Origin: an uncultured Clostridia bacterium
Lineage (GTDB): Bacteria > Bacillota > Clostridia > Oscillospirales > Oscillospiraceae
Assembly (NCBI GenBank): GCA_945635805.1
Contig: CALZCW010000066.1
Coordinates: forward strand, 1 to 5,075
Reading direction: 5' to 3'
DNA: 5,075 nucleotides
Position 1 is the stretch's first letter, and each line of letters opens with the position of its first letter. The notes beneath the pieces are model-generated. The model had not been told where the DNA came from. It saw nothing but the letters and a program-made list of their open reading frames with translations, and did no database searches. Both the position numbers and the translations under genes were made by a program. Below, piece by piece: positions 4,014 through 5,075 of the stretch.

Positions 4014-4694
4014 ATGATCTACATTTTGGAGGACGACAACAGCATCCGTGAGCTGGTGGTCTACACCCTGAACGCCACGGGCATGGAGGCCGTGGGCTTC
4101 GAGCGGCCCGCCCCCTTCTGGCAGGCCATGGCAAAGGAGCAGCCGGAGCTGCTGCTGCTGGACATCATGCTTCCCGACGAGGACGGATTGCAGATTCTCC
4201 GGCGGCTGCGCTCAGCTCCCGTCACACGCGCGCTGCCCGTCATTCTTCTGACGGCCAAGAGTGCGGAATATGACAAGGTCATCGGCCTGGACAGCGGTGC
4301 CGATGACTATGTAGCCAAGCCCTTCGGCATGATGGAGCTGCTCTCGCGCATCAAGGCCCTTCTGCGGCGCACCCGGCAAACGACCCCGGCGGAATACCGC
4401 CTGGGAAACCTCACCGTCTGCCCGGAGATGCACCAGGTAAAGGTGGACGGAAAGCCCGTGGAGCTGACGGTGAAGGAATTTGAGCTGCTGCGCAGGCTGC
4501 TGGAAAACCAGGACGTGGTTCTGACCCGGGACCGCCTCCACGACGAGATCTGGGGCTACGACTTTGACGGCGAGAGCCGCACGGTGGACGTCCATATCCG
4601 CACCCTGCGGCAAAAGCTGGGCAGCGCCGGCAGCCTGATCCAGACCATTCGCGGCGTGGGCTACAAGATCGGAGAAAAGAGCGATGCGGAGTAA
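4014..4694 (+). CDS. OmpR/PhoB-family response regulator (226 aa)
   Basis: A cytosolic transcription factor activated by phosphorylation from the adjacent histidine kinase. The receiver domain (1-120) shows the acidic pocket E6-D7-D8, the phospho-acceptor D50 in LLLLDIMLPDEDG, T80 in ILLTAK and K102 in YVAKPF, all key residues intact. The C-terminal winged helix (about 128-222) has LTVKEFELLRRLLENQDVVL, the RTVDVHIRTLRQKLG recognition segment and the terminal RGVGYKI hairpin, typical of this family. Length is normal. The start at 4014 is set by GGGGGAGG (4001-4008), 5 nt upstream; an in-frame TTG at 3993 lies before that site and is not needed. It overlaps the kinase gene by 11 bp. It resembles PhoB/PhoP regulators, but the regulon cannot be told from the sequence, so no symbol is given. 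Confidence 0.93.
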   Translation: MIYILEDDNSIRELVVYTLNATGMEAVGFERPAPFWQAMAKEQPELLLLDIMLPDEDGLQILRRLRSAPVTRALPVILLTAKSAEYDKVIGLDSGADDYVAKPFGMMELLSRIKALLRRTRQTTPAEYRLGNLTVCPEMHQVKVDGKPVELTVKEFELLRRLLENQDVVLTRDRLHDEIWGYDFDGESRTVDVHIRTLRQKLGSAGSLIQTIRGVGYKIGEKSDAE

Positions 4695-5075
4695 GATATT
4701 CAAGTACAATTTCCTCGTGGCTATGACCGTGTTTCTCCTGTGCGGCGCGCTGTTTTTGTGGGCGCTGTACCACTACGGCGCCCGGCAGCACTGGACGGAG
4801 CTGGAAAACGAAACGGCCTATCTGGCAGCGGCCATCGAGGAGTACGGCTACGAGTTTTTGGAAACCACGGATCGGGAGGCCACCTCCCGTGTGACGCTGG
4901 TGGACGGGAGCGGCCGTGTGCTCTTTGACAGCGTCTCCGACGCCGGGACTATGGACAGCCACGCCCAGCGGGAGGAGATCGCCGAGGCTCTGGAGGACGG
5001 CGTCGGCAGAAGCGAGCGCTATTCCGACACCCTCCTGCAAAAGACCGCCAACTATGCCGTGCGGCTCAAAGACGG
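4684..5075 (+). CDS. Sensor histidine kinase, N-terminal part (runs off right edge)
   Basis: 130 codons are visible. MRSKIFKYNF is a short basic cytoplasmic start, followed by one membrane helix (about residues 9-30, FLVAMTVFLLCGALFLWALY) and an extracytoplasmic sensor region. That region contains RVTLVDGSGRVLFDS (69-83), a PAS-like strand-turn-strand, then HAQREEI, RYSDTL and NYAVRLKDG, features common in Firmicutes PhoR-type kinases. The second membrane helix, HAMP, histidine box and ATPase domain would lie beyond 5075. The ATG overlaps the end of the response regulator gene, with GGAG (4671-4674) 9 nt upstream, so the two are co-transcribed and probably translationally coupled. The signal sensed is unknown; phosphate or envelope stress are the usual options for this class. 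Confidence 0.9.
   Translation, partial: MRSKIFKYNFLVAMTVFLLCGALFLWALYHYGARQHWTELENETAYLAAAIEEYGYEFLETTDREATSRVTLVDGSGRVLFDSVSDAGTMDSHAQREEIAEALEDGVGRSERYSDTLLQKTANYAVRLKD

Noticed and set aside
4411..5040. Minus-strand open frame (209 codons) across the regulator/kinase junction
   Set aside because: Antisense to two well-supported genes that overlap in the usual two-component manner.

Overview
The window looks like chromosomal DNA of a GC-rich Clostridia species, most likely an Oscillospiraceae relative (Flavonifractor/Oscillibacter/Lawsonibacter type). This rests on strong GGAGG ribosome-binding sites, GC-rich Firmicutes-style codon use, protein styles typical of that group, and intergenic hairpin repeats. 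The species call is an inference; no rRNA or other marker gene is present.

Left part (1-1222): a compact regulatory module that looks like part of a mobile element. A divergently transcribed XRE-family repressor, cut by the left edge, faces a sigma-A-type promoter (TTGACA, 17 bp, TACACT). Two tandem TACAC-N5-GTGTA palindromes cover the spacer and the -10 box. That promoter leads into three overlapping or closely packed small genes: a 52-aa Cys-rich zinc-ribbon-like protein with a TTG start, a 77-aa helical or coiled-coil protein, and a 79-aa protein that is essentially a lone sigma-70 region 4. A strong bidirectional terminator follows, then a doubtful 39-aa ORF. No integrase, relaxase or attachment site is visible, so this may be one end of an element that continues to the left, or a remnant.

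Middle (1232-3631): two divergent housekeeping-like genes. On the minus strand is a rhomboid-fold membrane protein with a degenerate active-site motif and a Cys/His-rich C-terminal tail. On the plus strand is ahcY, a short-type adenosylhomocysteinase. Each has a recognisable promoter in the shared intergenic region. The rhomboid leader can form a 17-bp hairpin.

Intergenic 3632-4013: no gene seen. It is filled with repeats. Four 26-bp units begin with GTAGGG followed by a short palindrome and are arranged as two inverted pairs, the layout of GTAG-type REP/BIME elements. Three short GC-rich hairpins lie around them.

Right part (4014-5075): a two-component system. An OmpR/PhoB-type response regulator overlaps by 11 bp the start of a membrane sensor histidine kinase, which runs off the right edge before its catalytic domains.

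The best candidates for something undescribed are the XRE / twin-operator / lone sigma-4 module and the BIME-like array. The rhomboid-plus-zinc protein and the substrate identity of the short AhcY are secondary candidates.
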